Below are positions 5,670 to 5,671 of a stretch of DNA of 5,671 nt, one piece after another (the stretch's first letter is position 1; every line of letters starts with the position of its first letter). Both the position numbers and the translations under genes were made by a program. The DNA comes from Clostridiales bacterium (GTDB lineage: Bacteria; Bacillota; Clostridia; Oscillospirales; Acutalibacteraceae), in contig JAJBVC010000187.1 of NCBI GenBank assembly GCA_020860025.1, forward strand, positions 1 through 5,671. The letters are read 5' to 3'. The notes below the pieces were generated by a model. It was given only the letters and a program-made list of their open reading frames with translations. It was not told the origin of the DNA and ran no database searches.

Positions 5670-5671
5670 AT

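Noticed and set aside
1..5671. Search for CRISPR arrays, insertion sequences, attachment sites, tRNA or rRNA genes, toxin-antitoxin or defence genes.
   Set aside because: No spaced direct repeats, terminal inverted repeats, transposase motifs or cloverleaf sequence were seen; minus-strand housekeeping genes occupy nearly the whole window.

Overview
This window looks like ordinary chromosomal housekeeping sequence from a low-to-moderate GC Gram-positive bacterium. The protein styles (a HisRS with a cysteine-rich insertion, the adjacent hisS-aspS pair, a DUF161/DUF2179 YitT protein and a short MgsA-like protein) point to Clostridia, perhaps the Ruminococcaceae/Oscillospirales. That placement is by eye and was not tested by a search.

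Layout from left to right: the first 39 bases carry the likely last codons of a plus-strand gene, followed by a clear plus-strand intrinsic terminator. Everything else recognisable is on the minus strand and is read right to left. An mgsA-like gene comes first, with its own extended -10 promoter and its own terminator. It is followed by hisS, aspS, a YfbR-type HD-domain 5'-deoxynucleotidase and a YitT-family membrane protein. hisS to aspS is separated by 2 nt, aspS and the HD gene overlap by 11 nt, and the membrane protein follows after 53 nt. The first three are therefore almost certainly one transcript. The membrane protein may be the fourth member, or may be fired in part from an internal promoter with a perfect TATAAT. 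A strong hairpin without a U-tract lies just after it. A possible plus-strand promoter at the right edge reads out of the window.

Functionally, hisS and aspS charge tRNA-His and tRNA-Asp, the HD protein would remove phosphate from deoxynucleoside monophosphates, and the YitT protein is a membrane protein of unsettled role. No T-box leader is visible in front of hisS, although such leaders are common for aminoacyl-tRNA synthetase operons in this phylum.

The most noteworthy observation is in the MgsA-like protein. It aligns without gaps to Escherichia coli methylglyoxal synthase over the core and keeps the phosphate-binding residues. However, the positions of catalytic Asp71, His98 and Asp101 are Gly, Asn and Asn. 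Its annotation as an active methylglyoxal synthase is therefore doubtful. No mobile element, CRISPR array, RNA gene, defence system or other obviously new multi-gene system was found. No gene-free stretch exceeds about 180 bases.
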